NCBI RefSeq assembly: GCF_020165495.1
Contig: NZ_JAIUIE010000004.1
Coordinates: 124,001-188,000, forward strand
DNA from: Mesorhizobium sp. BR1-1-16
Lineage (GTDB): Bacteria > Pseudomonadota > Alphaproteobacteria > Rhizobiales > Kaistiaceae
DNA: 64,000 bases
Direction of reading: 5' to 3'
Numbering within the stretch: position 1 is the first letter of the stretch; each line of letters opens with the position of its first letter. The notes below the pieces were generated by a model that was not told the origin of the DNA, searched no databases, and worked only from the letters and a program-made list of their open reading frames with translations. A program made the translations under genes and the position numbers. Of this stretch, positions 7,370 through 16,438 are shown piece after piece.

Positions 7370-8530
7370 CTATTGCAGTTCGGTCCAGCTCTTCGTCGCG
7401 GTGTCGTATTTCACGAGCGACACCTGGTCCTTGGTGATCGTGATGTGGTTCTTCTCGTCGAAGCCAAGATCGCCGGTGATGCCCTTGAAGCCCCGCACGG
7501 CATTGAAGCCCTTCTGCAGCGCTTCCGGCTCGGTCGACTTCACCGCCTCGATCACCTGCTTGAGCATGATGATCGAATCATAGCTCGTCTCGGCGAAGGG
7601 CGAGGATTCGAGATTGAACTTCGCCTTGTAGTCTTCGCGGAACTTCTTCAGCTCCGGGCTTGGATGAAGGCCCGAGGTCAGCGCGGCCGTGATCGTGCCT
7701 TCGGCGAGGTCGCCTGCGAGCTTGGCGAAGGTATCGTCGGCATTGGTCTCGTCATTGCCATAGACGGTAGCCTTGTATCCGACTGCCTGCAGATCCTGCA
7801 GGAACGCGGCCTGGTCCTGCGGTGTCAGCCAGACATCGACGCATTTGATGCCGGCGTCCTTGATCGCCTGCACCTCGGGCATGAGGCCCGCAGTCGCGCC
7901 TGTCGACCAGTTCTCGGTGATCGAGTGGTCGAGGGCGACCTTCTGTCCGGCCGCCTTGTAGACCTGTTCGATGCCGTAAAGGCCGCCCATGCCATATGTC
8001 GACGGGTCATGCAGGACGGCGAGGCCATCCGGGCAGTTCTTCAGCGCATGCTCGCCAATCTTGCCGCCCCAGGCGAACGTATTGAGGCCGAAGTCGAAAA
8101 CCCAAGGGTTTGGCGGGCCGTCCGGGCCGTCCGGATTGACTGTAAGCCCGCCATCGTCGACGACGCCGATGGTGGGGATCTTGTAGCGGATGGCGAGTTC
8201 GGCCGTGGTCGGGCCGGTATCCGGCGAACCGGCGATGGCGACGGCGCCATTGCTGACGAGCTTGGCGAAGAACTGGCCGGACAACGTCGCCGACGCGTTG
8301 TCATTGTAGGATTCGAGCTTGATCTTGCGGCCCATGACGCCGCCGGCGGCGTTGATCTGCTCGACGGCGAGCGTCGCGCCATTCAAGGTCGCCACGCCGG
8401 TCGAGCCATAGGCGCCCGTCGTGCCGGCGATGAGGCCGACAAGGATGTCGTCCTCCGCATGCGCCGACGAGGCCGCGGCGATCAGCGCCGTCGAGGCAAC
8501 GAGTGCCGCCTTCATCATCCTGGTTTTCAT
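7370..8530 (-). CDS. ABC transporter substrate-binding protein, branched-chain amino acid (LivJ) type
   Basis: 386 aa, exported: a Sec signal MKTRMMKAALVASTALIAA ending SSAHAED. The mature part starts ILVGLIAGTTGAYGSTGVATLNGA, the standard type I periplasmic binding fold of the HAAT family (leucine, amides, urea, aromatic acids). The start is the ATG at 8530 with GGGAGGAAG 5 nt upstream. The rest of the importer (LivH, fused LivM-LivG, LivF) is transcribed in the opposite direction from 9045, an unusual split because the binding protein normally shares the operon. Given the lactonase and dehydrogenase neighbours, the ligand may be an aromatic or cyclic acid and not an amino acid. Confidence 0.93.
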   Translation of the reverse strand: MKTRMMKAALVASTALIAAASSAHAEDDILVGLIAGTTGAYGSTGVATLNGATLAVEQINAAGGVMGRKIKLESYNDNASATLSGQFFAKLVSNGAVAIAGSPDTGPTTAELAIRYKIPTIGVVDDGGLTVNPDGPDGPPNPWVFDFGLNTFAWGGKIGEHALKNCPDGLAVLHDPSTYGMGGLYGIEQVYKAAGQKVALDHSITENWSTGATAGLMPEVQAIKDAGIKCVDVWLTPQDQAAFLQDLQAVGYKATVYGNDETNADDTFAKLAGDLAEGTITAALTSGLHPSPELKKFREDYKAKFNLESSPFAETSYDSIIMLKQVIEAVKSTEPEALQKGFNAVRGFKGITGDLGFDEKNHITITKDQVSLVKYDTATKSWTELQ

Positions 8531-8723
8531 GAGACTTCCTCCCTTGGAAGATCGGACATCGTCACGCGCCGCGGTCCGCTCCCAACCGGCTGCGTCTGTC
8601 CTCCTCTTCGTGCTCTCGCGGTGCGCCGGCATTGTCAACGCGTCCCCGGGGACGCCTCGCGGCGGGGAGAGCGCTGCGGATCTGATATCGCAGCGCCGAA
8701 GGAGCGATCTCACAGCCGGCCCT

Positions 8724-8758
8724 GCCAATCGACTGGCGGGCAAAGGCCAGCGATTGGC
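8724..8758. promoter_or_regulatory. Inverted repeat in the Liv divergent region
   Basis: GCCAATCG (8724-8731) and CGATTGGC (8751-8758) are exact inverses; after one unpaired A the inner CTGG (8733-8736) pairs with CCAG (8747-8750) around a 10-nt loop. Either an operator for a dimeric regulator or a leader RNA hairpin about 190 nt before the binding-protein start. Confidence 0.4.
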
Positions 8759-8897
8759 AAGCAGTTGATGTCTTTCAACATTCGGACGGCCGCCGTCACA
8801 CGACCGATCGGCCGAGTGCATTGCGGGAGACGAAGCCACAACCCTGTTCGGATTATTCGCCGGCAAAGGTTTTCTGGGCTCGGCTCGGCACGCCCGG

Positions 8898-8908
8898 ATA
8901 GCTGTTAT
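8898..8908. promoter_or_regulatory. Exact copy of the ATAGCWGTTAT element ahead of livH
   Basis: ATAGCTGTTAT, 137 bp upstream of the permease start and 368 bp upstream of the divergent binding-protein start. Confidence 0.55.
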
Positions 8909-9044
8909 GTCAGCGGTGTGGGCTGTCCGCTGCCGGATTTTCTCCGTAGCTCTCGGATATCAGACGGACTGTCTTGTGGTCTTGGGAGGGACCGCGCCGC
9001 AGGTGCAAGTTGTGCTGCCGGCGAGACGCGGAGGGGAGGCTTCG

Positions 9045-9944
9045 TTGCTCCAGTTCCTGGCCAGTGGCATCGCCATTGGATGTGTCTACGGAATGATCGG
9101 GATGGCGCTTGCCATCACCTTCTACGTGACGCGCATCATCAATTTCGCCCAGGGCCAGCTGATGATGGTGACCGTCATGGTCACCGCAGAACTCGTCGGT
9201 CAGGGCTATTCCCCGTGGGTCGGCGTCGCGGCGGGCCTCGCCGCCTCGGCAGTCGTCGGCGTGCTTTCATATCTGATCGCCGTGCGTCCCATCCTGGCCT
9301 TCAATCGCTTCGGCTTCGGCTGGCTGGTCAGCACGCTTGGGTTCGCGGCTATCGTCGAGAATGCGGCCGCCTATTTCTGGGGACCGACCTCGATTCCGTT
9401 CCCGACGATCCTCAACAGCACAAGCGTGCATTTCGGCGATGCCGCGGTGCTGACAGGACAGCAGATCCTGGCGATCGTGGTCGCGCTCCTCGCGGGTGTC
9501 GCCTTCGAACTCGTCCGGAGGCATACGCTGTTCGGAAAGATCGGCATGGCGACGGCGGCTGATCCCGAGATGGCCTCGGCCTTCGGCATCAACACCAAGA
9601 CGGTGGCGATGGTCGCCTTCGCAGCTTCGGCGCTGCTGGCCGGCCTTGCCGGGGTAATGATCGGACCGAGCACCTTCGCTAACCCGTATCTCGGCGATAC
9701 CTTCGGCACCTACGGCTTCATCGCCATGATGATCGGCGGCGGAACCGAGCGGCCGATCACGGCGCTTTATGGCGGCATCCTGCTCGGCATTTCCGCCGAA
9801 GGAGCCAACGCCTTCGTCAATTCGCGCGCCTCGGACTGGTTTCCGTTCCTTGTCCTGGCGCTGATCCTCGTCGTGTCGCCGCGCGGTTTGTTCAGCTCCA
9901 CAGGCCCCCTGGCGCGACTGCGTCCCGTCCGGGCCGGGCGGTGA
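9045..9944 (+). CDS. ABC transporter permease, LivH type
   Basis: 299 aa from a TTG at 9045 with GGAGGGGAGG upstream; the product then begins (M)LQFLASGIAIGCVYGMIGMAL, the conserved LivH N-terminus. The segment INFAQGQLMM (about 34-43) is the LivH family signature. About eight membrane helices alternate through the chain, and the cytoplasmic coupling region reads GKIGMATAADPEMASAFGIN, which contacts the ATPases. It is one of two inner-membrane subunits of a high-affinity importer of amino-acid-like or aromatic acids. Next gene starts 10 bp downstream. Confidence 0.92.
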   Translation: MLQFLASGIAIGCVYGMIGMALAITFYVTRIINFAQGQLMMVTVMVTAELVGQGYSPWVGVAAGLAASAVVGVLSYLIAVRPILAFNRFGFGWLVSTLGFAAIVENAAAYFWGPTSIPFPTILNSTSVHFGDAAVLTGQQILAIVVALLAGVAFELVRRHTLFGKIGMATAADPEMASAFGINTKTVAMVAFAASALLAGLAGVMIGPSTFANPYLGDTFGTYGFIAMMIGGGTERPITALYGGILLGISAEGANAFVNSRASDWFPFLVLALILVVSPRGLFSSTGPLARLRPVRAGR

Positions 9945-9954
9945 GGCGAACGGA

Positions 9955-11829
9955 ATGACGGCGGCTCGAATCAAAAAGTTGGACCCCTCGGGCGCGTCTC
10001 TGCCGCAGCCCTCATTCCGGCGCGGCGCCCTTCTCGGCGGCCTCGCGATTGTCGCCTATCTGGTGCTGACCTTCTTCGTCGCCAAAGCTAATCTCAGCAT
10101 CCAGAGCGTGGTGCTGGTGGCAGCGGTTTTCGCAGTACTCGCGATCAGCCTCGACCTCGTTGCCGGCATGCTCGGCCTCTATTCCCTCGGTCAGGGCGGC
10201 TTCTTCGGCATCGGCGCCTATGTCACGACGATCCTGGCGGGCCAGTTCGGCTGGGACGTGTTCCTGCTGCTCTTCGTCGTGCTTGCGGTGACGGGCGTCG
10301 CCGGGGCGCTTGTCGGCGCCATGTCGCTGCGTGTCAGCGGGCTGCATTTCGCGATCACCACCTTCATCGTCACGCTGGTCCTGACGGTGCTCGAAACTAA
10401 TCTCGAGATCACCGGCGGACTGCAGGGCCAGCTTGGCCCCGCCTTCCCCGACTTTCCGAAGGTGCTGTCGGGGCTTGGCGCGCCGGTCGCCTGGTGCATC
10501 ATGCTGGCGCTGTTGCTCTGCGTCGGGCTCGTCTGGAATATCCGCCGCTCGCCGCTCTATCCGGTGCTGCTCTCGATCCGCGACGCCGAGCCCTTCGCCG
10601 AAGCGGCCGGCGTGCGCACCTCGCTGATCAAGGTCGGACTGTTCAGCCTGTCGGCGGCGATCGCAGGGGGTGCTGGCTGGCTCTTTTCGTTCCTTGGCGT
10701 CGTCTCGCCGGGACAGTTCGACTGGTCGGTCTCGCTGAATGTCCTGGTGATGGTGCTGGTCGGCGGCATCAACACGACCTTCGGGCCGATCATCGGCGCC
10801 ATGTTCGTCTCGATGTTCCCGGTGGTCGTCAATATCAATCCGTGGATCCAGGAGATCCTCTACGGCGCGCTCTCGATCGCGGCGATAACGTTCCTGCCGG
10901 AAGGCGTCATCGGCGTCGGACGGCGGCTGCTTGCCGGGAAGCGCAGCGGAGCCACCCCTGCAGCAACCGATGCGCGGCCGCCCGAGGCAATCGCCGCCGG
11001 CGACCCGTCGGTCGAAATCGTCGCACATGGCGGCGAGGTGATCGTTCGGCGGGCGCCGCTGGATGAGATCATGCTCGAATGCCGAGGCATCGAGTGCGGC
11101 TATGGCCGCGGACCGAAGGTGCTGCGCGGGGTCGACCTCGTTGTCCGCCGCGGCGAAATTCACGGCCTGATCGGACCGAACGGCTCGGGCAAGAGCACGC
11201 TGGCCAATGTGATCGCCGGACGACTGACCCCGACGGCCGGCACCGTCATCCTGAAGTCACAGCCGGTCAACGGCCAGCCGCCCAGTTCCCGCGCCAAGCT
11301 CGGGCTGCGGCGCACGTTCCAGGCTGCCGAGCTGGTTCGCGAAATTACGACGGCGCAGAATGTGACCGTCGGCCTCTACGACCGCATTCCCGGCATCGTG
11401 CGTCGCGCCGCGCTCTGGCCGATGCTGCCTTCCGGGCGGCGCGACACGGCGATCACCCAGCGGCAGGCCGTCGATTCGCTTGTCGCTGTCGGCGCCGCCG
11501 AATGGGCGAGCGAGCGCGTCGGCGACGTCCCGCACGGCATCGAGCAATTGACCCAGCTCGCCGCGGTCTGCATCGCCGCGCCGGACATCCTCATCCTCGA
11601 CGAGCCGGCGACCGGGCTTTCGGCCCGAGAGGTGGCGCATCTCGCGCGCATCCTCGCCGACCTCCGTTCGCAAGGTGTCACCATGATCATCATCGAGCAC
11701 CAGACGCGCTTCCTGTTCCCGCTCTGCGACCAGGTGACCGTGCTCAATCTCGGCGAGGTGATCCTCACCGGCACAGCCGACGAGGTTCGTGCCCATCCGG
11801 TCGTCCGGCAGGTCTATCTCGGCGAATGA
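9955..11829 (+). CDS. ABC transporter permease-ATPase fusion (LivM-LivG type)
   Basis: 624 aa, equal to LivM plus LivG in one chain. Residues about 20-325 are the LivM permease, with the signature GLYSLGQGGFFGIGAY near residue 65-80; residues about 330-370 are an alanine/proline-rich linker; the ATPase follows with Walker A GPNGSGKST (about 406-414), Walker B ILILDEP and a switch histidine in IIIEHQ. The signature loop is divergent: where LivG has PYGxQRxLEIA this protein has PHGIEQLTQLA. Such fusions are known in alphaproteobacteria and fix the subunit ratio. It overlaps the next gene by 4 bp, so the two are translationally coupled. Confidence 0.92.
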   Translation: MTAARIKKLDPSGASLPQPSFRRGALLGGLAIVAYLVLTFFVAKANLSIQSVVLVAAVFAVLAISLDLVAGMLGLYSLGQGGFFGIGAYVTTILAGQFGWDVFLLLFVVLAVTGVAGALVGAMSLRVSGLHFAITTFIVTLVLTVLETNLEITGGLQGQLGPAFPDFPKVLSGLGAPVAWCIMLALLLCVGLVWNIRRSPLYPVLLSIRDAEPFAEAAGVRTSLIKVGLFSLSAAIAGGAGWLFSFLGVVSPGQFDWSVSLNVLVMVLVGGINTTFGPIIGAMFVSMFPVVVNINPWIQEILYGALSIAAITFLPEGVIGVGRRLLAGKRSGATPAATDARPPEAIAAGDPSVEIVAHGGEVIVRRAPLDEIMLECRGIECGYGRGPKVLRGVDLVVRRGEIHGLIGPNGSGKSTLANVIAGRLTPTAGTVILKSQPVNGQPPSSRAKLGLRRTFQAAELVREITTAQNVTVGLYDRIPGIVRRAALWPMLPSGRRDTAITQRQAVDSLVAVGAAEWASERVGDVPHGIEQLTQLAAVCIAAPDILILDEPATGLSAREVAHLARILADLRSQGVTMIIIEHQTRFLFPLCDQVTVLNLGEVILTGTADEVRAHPVVRQVYLGE

Positions 11830-12554
11830 GCACAACGGTCCCCCATGCGCTCGACATTTCCGGCCTCTCTGCCGGCTATGGTCGTTTCGACGTCATCCGC
11901 GACATCGCGCTCAAGGTCGGAACCGGCGAAGCGGTCGGCCTGCTCGGTCCGAACGGCGCCGGCAAGACGACCGTGCTGCGCTCGATCATGGGCCTCATTC
12001 GCCAGCGCCGGGGCAGCATCCAGGTTGCCGGCACCGACGTCGTGGCCATGCCGCCCTTCCGTATCGCGCGCGGCCTGGCTGCACTCGCGCCGGAGGGACG
12101 CCGACTGTTCGTCGATCAGACGGTCGAGGACAATCTGATCCTCGGCGGGCTGCATTTGAGGCATGACACCGCGCGCCATGAAGCGCTGCTCGCCTCGGTC
12201 TATGAGCTATTTCCGGTCCTGAAAGGCTATCGCAAGCGCCTGTCGTCCTACCTCTCCGGCGGCGAGCAGCAGATGGTTGCCATCGGACGCATGTTGATGA
12301 GCGATCCCGAGATCATGCTCCTCGACGAGCCGTCAGTCGCGCTTTCGCCGGTCGCGGTCGACATCGTCGTCAAGGCGCTGATCGAGCTTCGCCGACGCGG
12401 CGCCTCGCTGCTGCTGGTCGAACAGCGCATCGATGTCGCGATCCGCGTCTGCGACCGGCTCTACGTCATGACGCATGGCGAGATCGTCGACGAGATGACA
12501 CCCGAAGCGGCCCGGGGCGCCGGCATGTCGCTGATCGACAAATATCTGGGATGA
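11826..12554 (+). CDS. ABC transporter ATP-binding protein, LivF type
   Basis: 242 aa, starting in an ATGA overlap with the fusion gene. Walker A GPNGAGKTT lies near residues 41-49, the signature LSGGEQQMVAIGR near 144-156, Walker B IMLLDEPS next, and the H-loop is replaced by Gln in LLVEQR, as is normal for LivF. It pairs with the ATPase part of the LivM-LivG fusion to power the importer. Unlike that partner, its signature motif is canonical, so the two ATP sites are likely asymmetric. Confidence 0.94.
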   Translation: MSTTVPHALDISGLSAGYGRFDVIRDIALKVGTGEAVGLLGPNGAGKTTVLRSIMGLIRQRRGSIQVAGTDVVAMPPFRIARGLAALAPEGRRLFVDQTVEDNLILGGLHLRHDTARHEALLASVYELFPVLKGYRKRLSSYLSGGEQQMVAIGRMLMSDPEIMLLDEPSVALSPVAVDIVVKALIELRRRGASLLLVEQRIDVAIRVCDRLYVMTHGEIVDEMTPEAARGAGMSLIDKYLG

Positions 12555-12664
12555 ACGCGACCCGGCGGTTCGGCATCGATCTTCGATCGCGATTCCGCGT
12601 CGATGAGAGGGAGCGATTTCGCCCGGAAAAGCTGCCGTTTCAGAGCTGGTCAGCGGAAATCGCC

Positions 12665-12675
12665 ATAACTGCTAT
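12665..12675 (-). promoter_or_regulatory. Exact copy of the ATAGCWGTTAT element (minus orientation)
   Basis: The plus strand reads ATAACTGCTAT, the inverse of ATAGCAGTTAT. It is 150 bp upstream of the sugar-binding protein gene in the 270-bp space after livF; the rest of that space shows only an AT-rich TTAAATATGA near 12711 that may be a -10 region. Confidence 0.55.
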
Positions 12676-12824
12676 CTCGGCCACGCGGCGATCCGGCGGG
12701 ACCATGTCTGTTAAATATGACTGACCCGCGACCGGTTGGGAGGCCTCGCAGGTTTCGGTGCTCGCATGTGCCCAAATGGGTGGCGTCCGGCATCGAAGTA
12801 CGTTCAAACGGGAGGATAAGCCAC

Positions 12825-13769
12825 ATGAAGAAGCTTCTGACGGCATCGATGTCCGCGCTCGCCATGACGTGGATGGTGGCCGCCAACCCTGTCGCGGCCG
12901 AAGCCAAGACACTTGGCATCGTGGCCCTGCTCGCAAACGACGCGCTCAATATCGCCGTCATCAACGGGGCGACGGACGCGGCCAAGAAGGCGGGTTGGGA
13001 CGTCAAGGTGACGGATACCCAGGCCAATGCCGACCAGGCCAATGCCGCGATGCGCAACTTCGCGGTGCAGAAGGTCGACGCGATGTTCGTGCTCGCCTTC
13101 GCAAGCTCGTCGATCGGCGCGGGCCTCGCGGCTGCCAATGATGCTGGCATTCCCGTCGCAACCTGGGGCGGCGAAATCGTTCCCGGCATCGTCGTCACCA
13201 CCAGCGGCAAGACCGTCGGCAATGATTCCGCCAAGTTCCTGCTCGATAAGGTCGGCGACAATGCCGAGATCCTGGCGATGACCTTTCATCCCGGCAAGCT
13301 CTGCATCGACCGCGGCGAAGCCTTTGATGAGGCTGTGAAGGGCAAGACCGGCCTCAGCATCACCTATAACGAGGTCACGGTTCCCGGGCAGGTGCAGAAT
13401 GGCAATGCCATGACGCAGGCCTGGCTGACCGCCCATCCCGCCGGTGGCGACAAGAAGCTCGCTATCTGGTCTTGCTGGGACGAGCCCATGCAGGGCGGCG
13501 TCGCGGCGCTGCGCCAGGCTGGTCGCGACGACGTCGTCACCGTCTCCATCAATGGCAGCCCCCAGGGTGTCGACCTGGTCAAGAACGGCGACATGACTGC
13601 CACGGTCTGGCAGCCGGCCTATGCCGAGGGCGAAGCCGTGTTCCAGGCCATCCTCGACTCGATTGCGGCCGGCAAGGACTGGCAGGCCAAGGTGATCGAG
13701 ATTCCGGGCATCGTGGTGACCAAGGACAATGTTGATCAGTTCCTCGCAGATCATCCGAGTGGCCAGTAA
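12825..13769 (+). CDS. Sugar ABC transporter substrate-binding protein (RbsB-like)
   Basis: 314 aa with a Sec signal (MKKLLTASMSALAMTWMVA, cleavage likely after PVAAEA). The mature part TLGIVALLANDALNIAVINGATDAAKKAGW is the Peripla_BP_4 fold of ribose/xylose/galactose/inositol-type binding proteins. The ATG at 12825 is chosen because GGAGG is 9 nt upstream and it gives the signal peptide; 36 upstream in-frame codons are rejected. It opens a module of binding protein, double ATPase, permease and SDR. A very stable hairpin follows its stop at 13786-13818 and probably keeps its mRNA level above that of the membrane genes. Confidence 0.92.
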   Translation: MKKLLTASMSALAMTWMVAANPVAAEAKTLGIVALLANDALNIAVINGATDAAKKAGWDVKVTDTQANADQANAAMRNFAVQKVDAMFVLAFASSSIGAGLAAANDAGIPVATWGGEIVPGIVVTTSGKTVGNDSAKFLLDKVGDNAEILAMTFHPGKLCIDRGEAFDEAVKGKTGLSITYNEVTVPGQVQNGNAMTQAWLTAHPAGGDKKLAIWSCWDEPMQGGVAALRQAGRDDVVTVSINGSPQGVDLVKNGDMTATVWQPAYAEGEAVFQAILDSIAAGKDWQAKVIEIPGIVVTKDNVDQFLADHPSGQ

Positions 13770-13785
13770 TTCCGAGCAGACCCGT

Positions 13786-13818
13786 GCCCCGGGGCGGCCG
13801 CAAGGCCAGCCCCGGGGC
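13786..13818 (+). terminator. Intercistronic GC hairpin with GCAA tetraloop
   Basis: GCCCCGGGGCGGCC pairs with GGCC-A-GCCCCGGGGC around a GCAA loop (GNRA class), with one bulged A. It begins 17 nt after the binding-protein stop and has no T run, so it is more likely an mRNA-stabilising or partially terminating stem than a full terminator. Confidence 0.8.
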
Positions 13819-13862
13819 CCTGGGTCGAGATACGCGGCCTCGGCAAGCATTTTGCCGGCGAA

Positions 13863-15341
13863 GTGGCACTCGACGGCGTTGACCTCGACATCATGCGCGG
13901 CGAGGTGCACGGCCTCGTCGGCGCCAATGGCGCTGGCAAGTCGACGCTGATCCGCTGCCTTGCCGGCGTCACCGTCGCCGACCGTGGCACGATTCGCGTC
14001 GCCGGCGAGGACCTGCGGCCGGGTTCGCCGCGTGCCGCGGAGCGGGCCGGTTTCGCCTTCATCCATCAGGAATTGAACCTCGTCCCGCATTTCAGCGTGC
14101 TGGAGAACATGCTCCTCGGCGTGCCGAAGGTAACGCGTCTCGGACTGATCGACTGGAAGCGCTCCGGCGCCGGCGCACGTCTCGCGGCCGCGAAAGTGGG
14201 CATGAGGGTTCCGCTCGACACGCGCGTCAGCGAACTCAGCATCGGCGAGCGCTGGCTAGTGATGATTGGCAAGGCGCTCGCCCGAAATGCCGCGCTGATC
14301 GCCATGGACGAGCCGACGGCCTCGCTTTCGGCCGCCGAGACCGATCATCTGTTCGCGCTCATCCGGGACCTTTCGGCGAGCGGTGTCGCGATCCTCTATG
14401 TCTCGCACCGGCTCGACGAGGTTCTGGATCTCTCCGACCGCATCACCGTTCTCCGCGATGGCGCGATCGTCGATCGCTCCGAACGCGGCCGCCTCGACAA
14501 GGCGGGGCTCATCCGCGCCATCGTCGGCCACGACGTTCAGACGCGGGAGGACCGCCCGCGCCCGCGGGTGACCCGCACCGGCACGCCGCTTTTCTCCGCC
14601 CGCAATGTCGGCCGCGGCCATGCGGTCAAGGATGTGAGCTTCGATCTGTGGCGCGGCGAGATCCTCGGCTTCGGCGGACTTGTCGGCGCCGGCCGCACGG
14701 AAACCGCGCGCCTTGCCTTCGGCGTCGACCGACTGGAGCGGGGACATTTCGAGCTTGAAGGTGCGCCGCTGCGGATCAGAGACGAAGCCGACGCGGTCAA
14801 GAAGGGGCTCGCGCTCGTCCCCGAGGAGCGCCGATCCCAGGGATTGATGCTCGACCAGTCGGTCGCGTTCAATATCACCATCGCCACGTTGAAGCCGTTC
14901 GAGTCCATCCCCGGTCTGCCATTCCTTTCCTCCGGCAAGATGCGCTCGGCGGCAAACCGCCTGGTGAAGCACCTGCAGATCAAGACGCCTGGCGTCGGCA
15001 CGCGGATCGCCGGCCTCTCCGGCGGCAATCAGCAGAAGGCGCTGATCGCCCGCTGGCTCGACACCAACATGCGCGTGCTCATCATCGACGAGCCGTCGCG
15101 CGGGGTCGATATCGGCGCGCGCGAACAGATCCACGACGCCATCCGCGATCTCGCGAAGACCGGTGTCGGCGTGATCCTCATTTCCTCCGACGTCGAGGAA
15201 CTGGCGCTCGTTGCCGACCGGGTCATCGTCCTGCACGAAGGCAGAGTGACAGGCGAACTCACCGGAGCCGACATCACCGAATCCCGCATCGTCGAGCTCA
15301 GCTATCTCGACCGCGCCGAACTCGCTGGGGCACAATCATGA
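13863..15341 (+). CDS. Sugar ABC transporter double ATPase (RbsA/XylG type)
   Basis: 492 aa, slightly short for this two-domain ATPase. The first domain has Walker A GANGAGKST (near residue 20), signature LSIGERWLV and Walker B LIAMDEP; the second has the usual degenerate Walker A GLVGAGRTE, an intact LSGGNQQKA and VLIIDEPSRGVD. The start is a problem. GTG at 13863 is the first start-like codon, but the expected first beta-strand (EIRGLGKHFAGE) is encoded in frame just before it, and no ATG, GTG or TTG occurs in this frame back to the stop of the binding-protein gene. There is also no clear ribosome site. The real N-terminus may use a rare start near 13824-13832, or an indel may be present. 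Confidence 0.9.
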   Translation: MALDGVDLDIMRGEVHGLVGANGAGKSTLIRCLAGVTVADRGTIRVAGEDLRPGSPRAAERAGFAFIHQELNLVPHFSVLENMLLGVPKVTRLGLIDWKRSGAGARLAAAKVGMRVPLDTRVSELSIGERWLVMIGKALARNAALIAMDEPTASLSAAETDHLFALIRDLSASGVAILYVSHRLDEVLDLSDRITVLRDGAIVDRSERGRLDKAGLIRAIVGHDVQTREDRPRPRVTRTGTPLFSARNVGRGHAVKDVSFDLWRGEILGFGGLVGAGRTETARLAFGVDRLERGHFELEGAPLRIRDEADAVKKGLALVPEERRSQGLMLDQSVAFNITIATLKPFESIPGLPFLSSGKMRSAANRLVKHLQIKTPGVGTRIAGLSGGNQQKALIARWLDTNMRVLIIDEPSRGVDIGAREQIHDAIRDLAKTGVGVILISSDVEELALVADRVIVLHEGRVTGELTGADITESRIVELSYLDRAELAGAQS

Positions 15342-16351
15342 CAAGCAGCACGACAGCCGCGCCGGAGCGCGCCACCGCCCGCACCGGCGCGCCGATGCGC
15401 CGTGCGATTCTCGTCTTCGTCTCGCGCTATGCAACGCTCATCGGCCTGCTGGCGATGATCTTCTTCTTTTCGATCAACGCGCCGGACACGTTCTTCTCGC
15501 GCGCAAACTTCATCAACATCCTGAGCCAAGCCTCGTTGACCGCCATCATCGCGGCCGGCCTCACCTATACGCTCGTCGTGGGGGAGTTCGATCTTTCCAT
15601 CGGCTATGTCGGGAGCTTCGTCGGCCTGATGGTGGCGGGCTTCATGGCGAAGGCCGGCCTGCCCATCCCCGTCGCGATCGGTCTCGCGCTTTTGATCGGC
15701 ATCGGTCTCGGCCTCGTAAACGGCACGCTTGTCACCAAGGTTCGCATCAACGCGGTCATCGCCACGCTCGGCGTCGGCACCATGCTTTCCGGCATCGGCT
15801 TCTCGTATTCGGCGTTTCCGATCGCGATGGGCATCCCCCGCGCCTTCACGAACATCGCCCTCGGCCGGCCATTGTTCGGGATACCCAACCCGGTCTTCGT
15901 GATGATCGCGGTTCTGGCCGTGCTGTGGATCATCCTCAACAAGACGGAAATGGGCCAGCGCATGCAGGCCGTCGGCAGCAATATCGAAGCGGCGCGGCTC
16001 TCTGGAATCCGGGTCGACCGGGTCAAGATGTTCGCCTTCTCGGTGGCCGGCTTCTGCGCGGCATTGACGGGCATATTGCTGACCTCGCTGCTCGGCAGCG
16101 GCACGCTCGGCGCCGCCGACGGCTACCTGCTCGACGCCTTCGCCGCCGTCTTTCTCGGTTCGGCGACGATGCGCGAGGGCCAGTTCCATATCCTCGGCAC
16201 GCTGGTCGGCGTGCTGGTGCTCGCGGTCGGATTCAACGGCCTCAGCATCTTCGGCGCGCCAACCTACTTCCAGCCCATTTTCAAGGGTGGCGTGCTCGTG
16301 CTGGCCGTCGGCCTCTCGACGCTCGCCCGCCGCTACGCGGCGCAGGCTTAA
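15338..16351 (+). CDS. Sugar ABC transporter permease (RbsC type)
   Basis: 337 aa, overlapping the ATPase gene by 4 bp (ATGA). About eight to ten hydrophobic helices; the RbsC/XylH hallmark LTYTLVVGEFDLSIGYVGSFVG (about 74-95) and the coupling segment GQRMQAVGSNIEAARLSGI (about 206-224) are clear. It forms the inner-membrane homodimer of the importer. The downstream SDR gene starts 87 bp later with its own ribosome site. Confidence 0.94.
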   Translation: MTSSTTAAPERATARTGAPMRRAILVFVSRYATLIGLLAMIFFFSINAPDTFFSRANFINILSQASLTAIIAAGLTYTLVVGEFDLSIGYVGSFVGLMVAGFMAKAGLPIPVAIGLALLIGIGLGLVNGTLVTKVRINAVIATLGVGTMLSGIGFSYSAFPIAMGIPRAFTNIALGRPLFGIPNPVFVMIAVLAVLWIILNKTEMGQRMQAVGSNIEAARLSGIRVDRVKMFAFSVAGFCAALTGILLTSLLGSGTLGAADGYLLDAFAAVFLGSATMREGQFHILGTLVGVLVLAVGFNGLSIFGAPTYFQPIFKGGVLVLAVGLSTLARRYAAQA

Positions 16352-16438
16352 CCTTTTCAGTTCTATGGGCCGAACAGCGCGCTCTCCATTTGGCCAGCCG
16401 CCGACCGTGCCCTCTGTCGTCACATCAGGAGAGATACA

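Larger units (their letters stand above)
8531..9044. other. Divergent regulatory region of the Liv-type importer
   Basis: 514 bp without a convincing gene. It holds a long inverted repeat at 8724-8758, an exact ATAGCWGTTAT element at 8898-8908, and a GTTGACAATG sequence on the minus strand near 8631-8640 that resembles a -35 box without a clear -10 partner. The open frame entering from the left of livH (from 8907) is judged non-coding. Confidence 0.5.

Noticed and set aside
7346-9562. A 738-codon plus-strand frame over the Liv binding-protein gene
   Set aside because: Antisense to a well supported binding protein and without conserved motifs.
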